Assembly: GCA_002700775.1 (NCBI GenBank)
Contig: PAEL01000078.1
Location: 1 to 34,146 of the forward strand
From: Gammaproteobacteria bacterium
Lineage (GTDB): Bacteria > Pseudomonadota > Gammaproteobacteria > Pseudomonadales > Pseudohongiellaceae
DNA length: 34,146 bases
Direction: 5' to 3'
A model generated the notes under the pieces. The model worked only from the letters and a program-made list of their open reading frames with translations. It was not told the origin of the DNA and did no database searches. Positions within the stretch are counted from its first letter, which is position 1, and each line of letters starts with the position of its first letter. This document shows, piece by piece, positions 1-8,669 of the stretch. Position numbers and translations under genes: made by a program.

Positions 1-34
1 AAATAGTGAAATAATCCCCCCCCAAATTCTCTGT

Positions 35-1397
<1,363 letters not shown>

Positions 1398-1423
1398 GGG
1401 CTTTTACTGAGGAGAGAGCGGTT

Positions 1424-3307
1424 TTAATTTTCTAAAAGAATAGCCGCAAGGCCTTTTTTGAACACAGCAGGAGTAAGGGTTCGGTGAATTTGATTCGATC
1501 GATCGATTGTCAGCCCACCTGTAGCACCTTTGATAACATTAAGACTTTTCGGATCAAGCAGCTCCAATTGAGGATAAAGAGAAAATGCATCAGCACCAAG
1601 TGCACGGAGCCTTTGCAAGATTCCTTGGTCTTCAGGTAACGACTGATCTAGCGTTTTTCTGTTGCGCAGTTGGCTATGAATCATCCAAGGTGCGTCAACA
1701 AATATAATGCCATTGAGGTCTAAGTTGGCCTCTGGATTGTCATAACCGTTGTATACTGACGGCAGTGAGTAGACCGGAATGTTTTGAGCATAATAGAAGG
1801 CTAATGTCGGTTTTATCTGTCTCGCTTGTGCGGGGTTAGAAATTAAAAATATGAAATCTATATCTTTTCTTCCTCTTGGAATTTGAAACACATTGTTCCG
1901 AGGAATTGTTTGGATTAAGGCTCTTGCGCGAGATTCGCTTTCTTGAATTTTCAAAAAGTCTTTCACAAGAGAGCTGTAGTCCGTTTCTTGTTGATAGCTA
2001 ATTTTTGCTGCTACCTGACCACCTAAGTCAAGCCAAGATTTTTCGAATAGTTCTTCTAAGCGTTTATAATCTGGTCCGTTTGGCGTAATTATTGCGGCTG
2101 TTTGATGGCCGGCTTTTGATGCTAAGGAAACTATTTCTTTCACTTCGTCCTCCGGAGAGAGGCCGAATTGATAAAATTTGGCTCGGCTTGTCATTGCTGA
2201 ACTACCGCCCTCTGCAATAAATTCTTTTTCGCTTACATAATTTAGCGCAAGGGTCGGTATTGGAAGGTTTTTGAGTCTGTAAAGATCGATGACTTGGGCC
2301 TTGTCAAGAGGTCCTATAACTAGATCGACACCCTGTTCCACTGCTTCACGGTAAATGGAAGAGATCTCTGAAGATGTTTCTATGTTATAAAACTTAATTT
2401 TAGGGACGTCGCGTGATATGCGTAACTCGTCGTAGTAGGCACTTAAAAAGCCCTGTTTAATGGCGTTTCCAACCGGAGTTTTCAGAGGCAAAATCACGCC
2501 AACAAATTTTGGACGATTGTCCCAAGCTAATTCAAGTCTGGCTATTTCTGAGGGCAAGATTGAGGCAGCGGGGTGCTGTGCCCAAGTTCGACGCCATCTT
2601 GCGACGGCATCCAGTTGCCGACGAAGGCTGTAATTCTCTGACCTCAATCGTCTTGCGAGCTCAAGCCAACCCCGAGAGTCGTATGTATCAGATGTGCTTG
2701 CGACAAAATCAAGCTGTGTTTCATTCAGGCGGCTGAGAGCTGCCCAAACCAAGTCCGAGGTTTTTTGTGATTGAGGTGTTAAATGCTCATATGATTCCAA
2801 TAAATCGGTCGCAGCCGCAAATTTGTTTAGCATTAGAAGACCGCGGCTTTTCTGAAAGAGCCATTCTGCTAATAAATCAGCACTAACTTTTTCGATATCA
2901 GATGTTTTTATCAAGCTGAGTTGCTCTAGGGCTGTGGCGGGCTCTGTAAATTCATAGGATAGACGAGCAAGTAAAACAATAGACTGCATGCGGATAGAGG
3001 GGTCTGTTACTTTATCGCCGTTGTTTTTTAACAGGCTTTCCATTCTGCTCGCGACCTTTGGCGCAAGCGAACTATTGTTCTGCTCAGAGGTCAAAGTTAA
3101 AGCTGTATTCCAATTGATCAGCGCTTGGTTGAAGGAACCGAGATTTTCGAGCTCATGCGCTTGCGACATTAGTGATTCAATATCGATTCCGCTGGCTACC
3201 TTCTCTGTTTGAAGTTTTTGAGTTCCGCATCCAGTTATGAGCAACCCGATGCTCAAATAGCTTAGTAAGGTTAATATTATTTTTTTTAACGTTGAAGGAT
3301 GTGTCAT
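1424..3307 (-). CDS. lpoA: Penicillin-binding protein activator LpoA (LppC family)
   Basis: A 627-residue outer-membrane lipoprotein. The signal peptide ends in ITGC with Cys27 lipidated. The N-terminal half (about residues 35-260) is helical and TPR-like. The C-terminal half (about 265-620) is a periplasmic-binding-protein-like fold, with stretches such as VGVILPLKTPVG and DLVIGPLDKAQV typical of LppC/LpoA. In E. coli, LpoA spans the periplasm and activates the glycosyltransferase/transpeptidase PBP1a. The gene is divergent from rsmI, as in E. coli and Pseudomonas, and heads the minus-strand run of lpoA, the 64-codon ORF, gmhA and dolP. Length is normal for the family and there is no sign of damage. 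The start is the ATG directly before the positively charged signal-peptide N-terminus. Confidence 0.92.
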   Translation of the reverse strand: MTHPSTLKKIILTLLSYLSIGLLITGCGTQKLQTEKVASGIDIESLMSQAHELENLGSFNQALINWNTALTLTSEQNNSSLAPKVASRMESLLKNNGDKVTDPSIRMQSIVLLARLSYEFTEPATALEQLSLIKTSDIEKVSADLLAEWLFQKSRGLLMLNKFAAATDLLESYEHLTPQSQKTSDLVWAALSRLNETQLDFVASTSDTYDSRGWLELARRLRSENYSLRRQLDAVARWRRTWAQHPAASILPSEIARLELAWDNRPKFVGVILPLKTPVGNAIKQGFLSAYYDELRISRDVPKIKFYNIETSSEISSIYREAVEQGVDLVIGPLDKAQVIDLYRLKNLPIPTLALNYVSEKEFIAEGGSSAMTSRAKFYQFGLSPEDEVKEIVSLASKAGHQTAAIITPNGPDYKRLEELFEKSWLDLGGQVAAKISYQQETDYSSLVKDFLKIQESESRARALIQTIPRNNVFQIPRGRKDIDFIFLISNPAQARQIKPTLAFYYAQNIPVYSLPSVYNGYDNPEANLDLNGIIFVDAPWMIHSQLRNRKTLDQSLPEDQGILQRLRALGADAFSLYPQLELLDPKSLNVIKGATGGLTIDRSNQIHRTLTPAVFKKGLAAILLEN

Positions 3308-3382
3308 TTATTAACCGTGGTAGATAATATTCGGATCGTTTTTAAAACAAAACCTGTCGAATCGTTTTGAAAGACTTCAATA

Positions 3383-3391
3383 TGCTATGTT
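3383..3391 (+). promoter_or_regulatory. Candidate extended -10 promoter for rsmI
   Basis: TGCTATGTT fits an extended -10 element (TGn followed by a TATAAT-like hexamer) in the 172-bp divergent region between lpoA and rsmI. There is no convincing -35 at the right spacing. A short inverted repeat, CGCAA-TTG-TTGCG (3406-3418), lies just downstream, in what would be the rsmI leader. This is a sequence-pattern call only. Confidence 0.3.
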
Positions 3392-3463
3392 AAGAGGCAG
3401 GCAGGCGCAATTGTTGCGTCGATTAATTTCTTACAATAGGTGGTTCAAGTTGGAATCGCAACC

Positions 3464-3498
3464 ATGACGGATAAATTGTATGACAGGTAAATTATATG
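3464..3498 (+). repeat. Imperfect 16-bp tandem duplication over the rsmI start
   Basis: ATGACGGATAAATTGT (3464-3479) is followed immediately by ATGACAGGTAAATTAT (3480-3495), giving 13 of 16 identical bases, and then ATG again at 3496. The first copy opens an 8-codon ORF (MTDKLYDR, then stop at 3488-3490) that overlaps the rsmI start in another frame. The second copy encodes the rsmI N-terminus MTGKLY. Because 16 is not a multiple of 3, the upstream ATG is out of frame with rsmI. Confidence 0.7.
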
Positions 3499-4325
3499 TT
3501 GTGGCCACCCCAATAGGTAATTTGGAAGACATCACTCTGCGAGCAATCGAAACTCTCAAAAACTGCGATCTTATCGCAGCGGAGGATACGAGGCGCAGTC
3601 GGAAATTGCTCAATCATTATCAGATCAAAACAAGGTTGACTTCCTATCATGACTATACAGCTTCTCGTGATGTAGAGGGATTGCTAGCGCTGCTGGAGGA
3701 TGGTGCTAAAATTTCATTGATCTCGGATGCGGGGACGCCATTGATTTCAGATCCAGGCTATAGAATTGTGGCCCTGGCTAGAAAAAAAGGAATTCTTGTG
3801 TACCCCATTCCTGGGGTGACAGCGCTTGCGGCCGGCTTGAGCGTGGCTGGGTTGCCGACAGACCGCTTTGTATTTGAGGGGTTTTTACCGGCCAAGGAGG
3901 CTGCTCGTCGCCGCAGGTTGGAGGCGTTAAAAAATGAATCGCGCACTATTGTGTTTTACGAGTCGCCTCATCGACTTCGGGTTAGTTTGCGAGCTATGGT
4001 TGATGTATTTGGTCAATCAAGAGGAGTTTTTCTTGCTCGCGAGCTTACGAAGCGGTTTGAAAATCACTTTTATGGTGACGTTGCTTCTGCGCTAGCGTGG
4101 ATTGATGAAAACAATGATCGAGGCGAGTTTGTCATAATCGTCGAGGGACGCAAGCAAGAAGTTAGTCTGACGTTATCAGAGGAGAGGGCCTTAGAGATCG
4201 TTTCTATCCTTCAAGAAGACTTACCTGTGAAACGTGCAATAGCTGCTGCGGCTCGTATAAATGGAGTTAGGAAAAATTCTCTCTATCAACTGTACCTTGC
4301 AAAAAAAAATAGTTCGATTACGTAA
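3480..4325 (+). CDS. rsmI: 16S rRNA (cytidine(1402)-2'-O)-methyltransferase RsmI
   Basis: A 281-residue SAM-dependent methyltransferase of the tetrapyrrole-methylase-like fold. In E. coli, RsmI adds the 2'-O-methyl group to C1402 in the decoding centre of 16S rRNA. Its partner enzyme at the same nucleotide, RsmH, is encoded 1.2 kb downstream here. Diagnostic stretches are the N-terminal LYVVATPIGNLEDIT, AEDTRRSRKLL, ISDAGTPLISDPG (about residues 80-92), and the GVTALAAGLSVAGLPTDRF substrate region. Length is close to the E. coli protein (286). No good Shine-Dalgarno is visible. The chosen ATG gives the canonical N-terminus and lies in the second copy of a tandem duplication. The gene is divergent from lpoA, and rnpB follows 55 bp downstream. 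Confidence 0.95.
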   Translation: MTGKLYVVATPIGNLEDITLRAIETLKNCDLIAAEDTRRSRKLLNHYQIKTRLTSYHDYTASRDVEGLLALLEDGAKISLISDAGTPLISDPGYRIVALARKKGILVYPIPGVTALAAGLSVAGLPTDRFVFEGFLPAKEAARRRRLEALKNESRTIVFYESPHRLRVSLRAMVDVFGQSRGVFLARELTKRFENHFYGDVASALAWIDENNDRGEFVIIVEGRKQEVSLTLSEERALEIVSILQEDLPVKRAIAAAARINGVRKNSLYQLYLAKKNSSIT

Positions 4326-4344
4326 CATATGCTGCACAGGCTTC

Positions 4345-4373
4345 TTGTTCTTTTCTTCAATCTGCAATAGGAT
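4345..4373 (+). promoter_or_regulatory. sigma70-type promoter of rnpB
   Basis: A -35-like TTGTTC (4345-4350) and a -10-like TAGGAT (4368-4373) are separated by exactly 17 bp. The -10 ends 8 bp before the predicted RNase P RNA 5' end at 4381, the expected distance to a transcription start. Agreement between the spacing and the independently predicted RNA end supports the call. Confidence 0.6.
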
Positions 4374-4380
4374 CCTTTAT

Positions 4381-4735
4381 GAGTCAGCCGGGCAATTGCT
4401 GTTCTCATTTTTCCGTAAGTGAGGAGAGAGGAAAGTCCGGGCTCCGAAGAGCAGAGTGCCAGGTAACTCCTGGGAGGCGCGAGCCTACGGCTAGTGCAAC
4501 AGAAAACAAACCGCCACGGCACCTCGGTGCGGAGGTAAGGGTGAAATGGTGCGGTAAGAGCGCACCGCGCGACTGGTAACAGTTCGCGGCAAGGTAAACC
4601 CCACTCGGAGCAAGGCCAAATAGGAATCATTTAATGCTGCTCGCATTTGATTCGGGTAGGCCGCTAAAGATTTGTGGTGACTCAAATCTTAGATGAATAA
4701 TTGTCCTAGACAGAACCCGGCTTATAGGCTGGCTC
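4381..4735 (+). ncRNA. rnpB: RNase P RNA (M1 RNA), bacterial type A
   Basis: Catalytic RNA subunit of RNase P, which removes 5' leaders from tRNA precursors. All the conserved blocks are present in order: GAGGAAAGTCCGGGCTC (5' strand of P4), GGGTGAAATGGTGCGGTAAG, AAACCCCAC, the GGAGCAAGGCCAAATAGG block, and the 3' ACAGAACCCGGCTTA block that completes P4. The ends are set by the P1 pairing of GAGTCAGCC (4381-4389) with GGCTGGCTC (4727-4735), with one G-U pair. Total length of about 355 nt is normal for type A. Its place between rsmI and mraZ matches Pseudomonas. ORF-track entries across this region are spurious. I see no clear intrinsic terminator just after it. Confidence 0.96.
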
Positions 4736-4950
4736 AATTCAATATCAATTCCTCCTAGGCCCTTATCTGTATTTTGCTTACTCGAAAGTTGCAGAATTGT
4801 TGTCAGACTTTCCGTCCTATGCTTTGAGAAATTCCCGATTCAGACGCTTTGACTCGATGCTGCCTGGCTTTAAATACAGAGTCTTATATATTTCTTTTGC
4901 TCCCTCCCTTTTGGTTTAGGTTTGATTAACATTGCTTTTTAGTTAAATAA

Positions 4951-4995
4951 GTGGTATCCAGTGGTTTAAAGTGGGATAATATGGTGAATTGTGGC
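4951..4995 (+). promoter_or_regulatory. MraZ operator: five GTGG boxes at 10-bp spacing
   Basis: GTGGT (4951), GTGGT (4961), GTGGG (4971), ATGGT (4981) and GTGGC (4991) recur with an exact 10-bp period. The family rule for MraZ is tandem TGGG/GTGG boxes separated by 5-nt spacers upstream of mraZ, where the protein represses its own dcw promoter. Three or four boxes are the usual number; here four good ones and one with A at the first position are present. The match and location are direct observations. Autoregulation is inferred from the family. Confidence 0.85.
4972..4980 (+). promoter_or_regulatory. Extended -10 element of the mra (dcw) promoter
   Basis: TGGGATAAT, an extended -10 (TGn plus GATAAT), lies inside the third MraZ box and its spacer, about 50 bp before the mraZ ATG. 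The -35 position has no good match. If this is the promoter, MraZ bound to its boxes would block RNA polymerase directly. Confidence 0.5.
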
Positions 4996-5029
4996 GTTAT
5001 GCCTCGCTTAACTCAAAAGACTTTAGAGA

Positions 5030-5485
5030 ATGTTTCGAGGAATCAACAACGTAAATTTGGATGCTAAAGGCAGGCTTGGTCTGCCTCTAAGATATCGTGA
5101 GCAATTAACTGAGAGTAATGTTGAGCAGCTGGTTATCACTATCGATACAAATCATAAGTGTTTGCTTCTTTATCCGCTTAGGGAGTGGGATCGTATTGAG
5201 AGAGAGATCGAATCATTGTCTAGTTTTGAGCATATGTCTCGCCGCGTCAAACATCTTCTGATTGGTCACGCTACAGATTTAGATATAGACAACAATGGTC
5301 GGATATTAATTCCACGAGAGCTAAGGCTCTATGCTGATTTAGAAAAACATGTATCTCTTGTTGGTCAGGGAAAGAAATTAGAGATCTGGGATCAGGCTGC
5401 TTGGGTGGCACAAAGGGAGCTTTGGTTTAGTGATCCTCTAACGGCGCAGGAGTTGCCTGATAAATTGAAAGCTTTGGCGCTCTGA
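5030..5485 (+). CDS. mraZ: Transcriptional regulator MraZ
   Basis: A 151-residue DNA-binding protein, the first gene of the dcw cluster. It contains two MraZ/AbrB-like beta-swapped half-domains. Each carries the DxxGR motif: DAKGRLGLP at about residues 12-20 and DNNGRILIP at about 86-94. MraZ forms ring-shaped oligomers, binds tandem GTGG boxes and in E. coli represses its own operon. Five such boxes lie 35-79 bp upstream, so autoregulation is likely. Length equals the family norm (E. coli 152). The ATG opens the standard MFRGINNVNLDAKGR start. The stop at 5485 is followed 49 bp later by the likely rsmH start. Confidence 0.96.
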   Translation: MFRGINNVNLDAKGRLGLPLRYREQLTESNVEQLVITIDTNHKCLLLYPLREWDRIEREIESLSSFEHMSRRVKHLLIGHATDLDIDNNGRILIPRELRLYADLEKHVSLVGQGKKLEIWDQAAWVAQRELWFSDPLTAQELPDKLKALAL

Positions 5486-5534
5486 ATGGGCATTGGCAAT
5501 CTATATCTCTACTGAGGAGCGATTAGAGTGCGAT

Positions 5535-6458
5535 ATGGAATACGATGAGCATCAGGGGATATTAATCGAGGAGGCAATCCAGGCCATGGTATACGATACC
5601 TCTGGTAACTATGTTGATATGACCTTCGGTCGCGGGGGGCATGCTCAGAGAATGCTCCATAGTCTAGATGATACCGCTCGATTGTTGGTTTTAGATAGAG
5701 ATCCAGAAGCGATTCAAGTAGCAAAAGAATTGGCAGAAAAAGATGATCGAGTTACCTGGGCTCATGAAAGATTTGGCAATCTTGGTGAGTTAGTAATTGA
5801 AAGTGAGAGTTTGCATGGAGTTTTGTTTGACCTTGGGGTTTCTTCTCCACAATTGGATGACCCACGAAGAGGGTTTAGTTTTCTACGAGATGGGCCACTT
5901 GATATGCGCATGGACTCGAGCAGAGGGTTTTCGGCTGCCGAGTGGATTAGTTCGGCCTCTGAGGAGGAAATTTCAGACGTTATTTATCGGTATGGGGAAG
6001 AGCGGCATTCGCGCCGTATGGCCAAGCGTGTTGTTGAAGCTCGCCGCTTGAAGCCTATATCAACAACGTTGGAATTGGCAGAGCTGTTTAAGGCGGCCCA
6101 TCCCTCTTGGCAACGAGATCGGCACCCAGCTACAAAAGCCTTTCAAGCTATACGCATCCATGTCAACAACGAACTAGATGAGTTGTCTCAAGGTTTAGAT
6201 ATTGCCTTAGACCGTCTCTGCGTTGGAGGGCGGATAGTTGTTATCAGTTTTCATTCTCTTGAAGATCGCATAGTTAAGCGCTTCATGAGTCGGCACACGA
6301 GAGGGGATGATTTTCCGCGAGGGCTTCCAATAACCGAATCCGAGCTCCGTCCACGTTTGAAGTTGATAGGCAAGCCGCGGAGGGTTTCGTCGTTGGAGCT
6401 GGCTGATAACCTCAGGTCTCGGAGTGCGATTATGCGGGTTGCTCAAAAAATTAAGTAA
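5535..6458 (+). CDS. rsmH: 16S rRNA (cytosine(1402)-N4)-methyltransferase RsmH (MraW)
   Basis: A 307-residue SAM-dependent methyltransferase that makes N4-methylcytidine at C1402 of 16S rRNA, the same base modified by RsmI. Recognisable stretches are DMTFGRGGHA (SAM-binding loop), LFDLGVSSPQLDDPRRGFSF, GPLDMRMD, FQAIRIHVNNEL and VVISFHSLEDRIVKRFM. The ORF track starts 14 codons earlier at a TTG. I chose the ATG at 5535 because its N-terminus, MEYDEHQGILIEEAI, aligns with the normal start of the family (E. coli 313 residues). Neither start has an ideal Shine-Dalgarno. It is second in the dcw operon, between mraZ and ftsL, as in E. coli and Pseudomonas. Confidence 0.95.
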   Translation: MEYDEHQGILIEEAIQAMVYDTSGNYVDMTFGRGGHAQRMLHSLDDTARLLVLDRDPEAIQVAKELAEKDDRVTWAHERFGNLGELVIESESLHGVLFDLGVSSPQLDDPRRGFSFLRDGPLDMRMDSSRGFSAAEWISSASEEEISDVIYRYGEERHSRRMAKRVVEARRLKPISTTLELAELFKAAHPSWQRDRHPATKAFQAIRIHVNNELDELSQGLDIALDRLCVGGRIVVISFHSLEDRIVKRFMSRHTRGDDFPRGLPITESELRPRLKLIGKPRRVSSLELADNLRSRSAIMRVAQKIK

Positions 6459-6500
6459 ATATTCCATGAGTATTTGATTTTGTTTGGCAGGAGTTTTGAT

Positions 6501-6854
6501 ATGAGGGCAAATCGCCGTATAGAAAAAGATCTCTCTTATTCTCGGACATCTCGCTCACCCAAACTGATTGAGCAAATAGGCCTATTTAACACAACTACTT
6601 TTGCGTTTCTTCTTCTTGTGTTTTTTGCTTCGGCTTCTGGGATATCTGTAATACGTGCCACCCATGACTACCGTCATCTTTTTATTAGTCTACAGGAGTC
6701 TCGGGAACACTCAAATCAGTTGGGTGTGATATGGGGGCAATTGTTAATTGAGCAAAGCACATTTGGCGTAGATGGACGAATCGAACAAAAAGCGGTTGAG
6801 CTTTTGGAAATGCGCGTGCCTGCGGTGGAAGAAATTGTTATGGCAAAGTTTTAA
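6501..6854 (+). CDS. ftsL: Cell division protein FtsL
   Basis: A 117-residue bitopic membrane protein. A charged cytoplasmic N-terminus (about 1-30) is followed by one hydrophobic segment (about 33-55) and a periplasmic coiled-coil-like stretch (about 60-115). FtsL forms the FtsQLB complex that activates FtsWI septal synthesis. FtsL is poorly conserved, so the call rests on size, topology and position between rsmH and ftsI. The chosen ATG has AGGAG seven bases upstream (6489-6493); the track's TTG at 6474 lacks this. The preceding ATG at 6466 opens only a 3-codon ORF. Confidence 0.85.
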   Translation: MRANRRIEKDLSYSRTSRSPKLIEQIGLFNTTTFAFLLLVFFASASGISVIRATHDYRHLFISLQESREHSNQLGVIWGQLLIEQSTFGVDGRIEQKAVELLEMRVPAVEEIVMAKF

Positions 6855-6885
6855 TGTCTCCGTGCCAGAGAAGGAGTGTCTGACA

Positions 6886-8664
6886 ATGGACAAAAATAAA
6901 GGAGAACGTTTGAGAGAGCCTTATCGACAAGTGCGCGGGCGTTCTTTAGGGAGAGGAAATTGGCAAAAATTTTGGCGTCTTAATTTTCTATTATTTTTGA
7001 TGTTCGTTTGTGTCGGAATTGTTAGCTGGAGATTAAGTTCGGTGCAAATACTGAATCGTTCATTTTTCCAAAATGAAGGAAAAAACCGAACAATCCGAAC
7101 GGTCCCCCTTGAGGCTAGCAGAGGATTGATTCTTGATCGTAATGGGGAGCCGTTGGCAGTAAGCACTCCCTTAACTTCAATTGGAATAAATTTAAAGAAC
7201 ACCGATCTTGACCGCAGTGAAATTTTGGCCCTCGCTAATACATTGAGTCTTAACGGTGATGTTTTGGCTAGCCGGATTCAGAACAATTTAGGTATGGGTA
7301 GAAATTTTATCTATATAAAGAGACACCTACCCCCGACTGAGGCAGATCAAGTCTTGAATCTTGGCGTTCCGGGAGTGGAGTCTCGAACAGAGTACCAAAG
7401 ATTTTATCCTCAAGGGGAGGTCGCTGCACATATTGTCGGCTTTAGTAATGTCGATGATGTGGGCCAGGAAGGCCTCGAGTTAGTGTACGACGAATATCTA
7501 AAGGGAAGTCCGGGTAAAAGGCAGGTTGTTGAGGATGGTAGAGGAAACATCTTGGAGGAAATAACTACGCTTAAGAATGCGGAGCCAGGAAATAATTTAG
7601 AGTTAAGTATAGACTTTAGGTTGCAAAATCTCGCCTACAAGGAGCTCAAGGCCGAGTTTGTTAAAAGGCGAGCCAGATCGGCAACAATAGTTGTTTTAGA
7701 TGTTTCGAGTGGAGAAGTTCTTGCGATGGCCAATCAGCCCTCCTACAACCCCCACAACAAAAGCAATCTGACCGATTTTAGTTTAATGCGCAATCGCGCT
7801 TTAACAGATGTTTTTGAGCCAGGGTCAACGGTGAAAGCGTTCACGATCGCCGCGGCGTTAGAATCTGGCATGTATCACCCAAGTACAATTATAGAGACTA
7901 GCCCTGGGTGGATGATGGTTAATGGCAATGAAGTTAAGGACATTCATGATTACGGTACTTTAAAGTTGAGTCAGGTAATTACAAAGTCGAGCAACATCGG
8001 AACTAGCAAAATTGCCTTTGATATCGGGCCCGAGCCGATACGCGATCTTTTAGAGCGAGTTGGGTTTGGGCGAGCCACTGGAACTGGGTTTCCGGGAGAG
8101 CGCTCAGGAGTTCTTCCTAGCCCAGTTAGGTGGAGTAAAATCGAGACAGCAACACTGTCATATGGTTATGGCCTTTCTGCTACAGCATTGCAATTGGCTC
8201 AAGCATATTCAGTTATCGCTGATCGAGGCATCCTTAAACCTGTAAGTCTAATAAAGCTCAGTGATGAGGAGATCAATAGTTTGCCGCGCCAAAAAGTTCT
8301 AAGTTCTGAGCTGAGTTTGCAGGTTCTCGATATGTTGAGTTCGGTGGTCGATGTTAGTAGAGGCGGTTCTGCGGTTGGAGCCAAAGTTCCTTTTTACAAG
8401 GTCGCCGGCAAAACAGGGACAGCTCACGTGGTTGGAGACAGTGGATATGAAGAGAATCTTCACAACTCTTTATTTGTTGGATTAATACCAGTTTCAAAAC
8501 CAAAACTTGTGATAGTGGTCGTTATTAATGAGCCAAAAGGAAGTGAGCATTATGGAGGGCAAGTCGCTGCGCCGGTATTTTCTCGAGTAGCATCTGGGGC
8601 TATGAGGGTCTTAAATATTGTTCCAGACGATGTGCCGTTGTTGTTATCTGCTGGGGAGCAATAA
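6886..8664 (+). CDS. ftsI: Peptidoglycan D,D-transpeptidase FtsI (PBP3)
   Basis: A 592-residue septal class B penicillin-binding protein that cross-links peptidoglycan at the division site with FtsW. It has an N-terminal cytoplasmic tail, one membrane anchor at about residues 25-45 (NFLLFLMFVCVGIVSW), a pedestal domain, and a C-terminal transpeptidase domain. All three active-site motifs are intact: Ser314-T-V-K (nucleophile), Ser368-Ser-Asn, and Lys509-Thr-Gly. The ORF track begins at 6772 inside ftsL; the real start is the ATG at 6886, with AAGGAG nine bases upstream, giving the normal family length (E. coli 588). The gene is 31 bp after ftsL and 5 bp before murE. Confidence 0.97.
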   Translation: MDKNKGERLREPYRQVRGRSLGRGNWQKFWRLNFLLFLMFVCVGIVSWRLSSVQILNRSFFQNEGKNRTIRTVPLEASRGLILDRNGEPLAVSTPLTSIGINLKNTDLDRSEILALANTLSLNGDVLASRIQNNLGMGRNFIYIKRHLPPTEADQVLNLGVPGVESRTEYQRFYPQGEVAAHIVGFSNVDDVGQEGLELVYDEYLKGSPGKRQVVEDGRGNILEEITTLKNAEPGNNLELSIDFRLQNLAYKELKAEFVKRRARSATIVVLDVSSGEVLAMANQPSYNPHNKSNLTDFSLMRNRALTDVFEPGSTVKAFTIAAALESGMYHPSTIIETSPGWMMVNGNEVKDIHDYGTLKLSQVITKSSNIGTSKIAFDIGPEPIRDLLERVGFGRATGTGFPGERSGVLPSPVRWSKIETATLSYGYGLSATALQLAQAYSVIADRGILKPVSLIKLSDEEINSLPRQKVLSSELSLQVLDMLSSVVDVSRGGSAVGAKVPFYKVAGKTGTAHVVGDSGYEENLHNSLFVGLIPVSKPKLVIVVVINEPKGSEHYGGQVAAPVFSRVASGAMRVLNIVPDDVPLLLSAGEQ

Positions 8665-8669
8665 GAATA

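Larger units (their letters stand above)
4736..5029. other. Intergenic region between rnpB and mraZ
   Basis: This is a 294-bp non-coding stretch. Its left part is unremarkable: there is no ORF with coding character and no stem with a T-run that would terminate rnpB. A weak promoter-like pair, TTGACT (4849-4854) and TAAATA (4871-4876), is present. The right part carries the MraZ boxes and an extended -10 element, annotated separately. Confidence 0.6.

Noticed and set aside
4286-4685. Several ORFs on both strands across rnpB
   Set aside because: The region is the structured RNase P RNA; the ORFs have no coding character.
4849-4876. Promoter-like TTGACT-N16-TAAATA between rnpB and mraZ
   Set aside because: The -10 matches only three of six consensus bases; mentioned in the intergenic note but not annotated as a promoter.
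6772-6885. 38-codon N-terminal extension of ftsI overlapping ftsL
   Set aside because: The ATG at 6886 has a good Shine-Dalgarno and gives the normal PBP3 length; the extension has no family counterpart.
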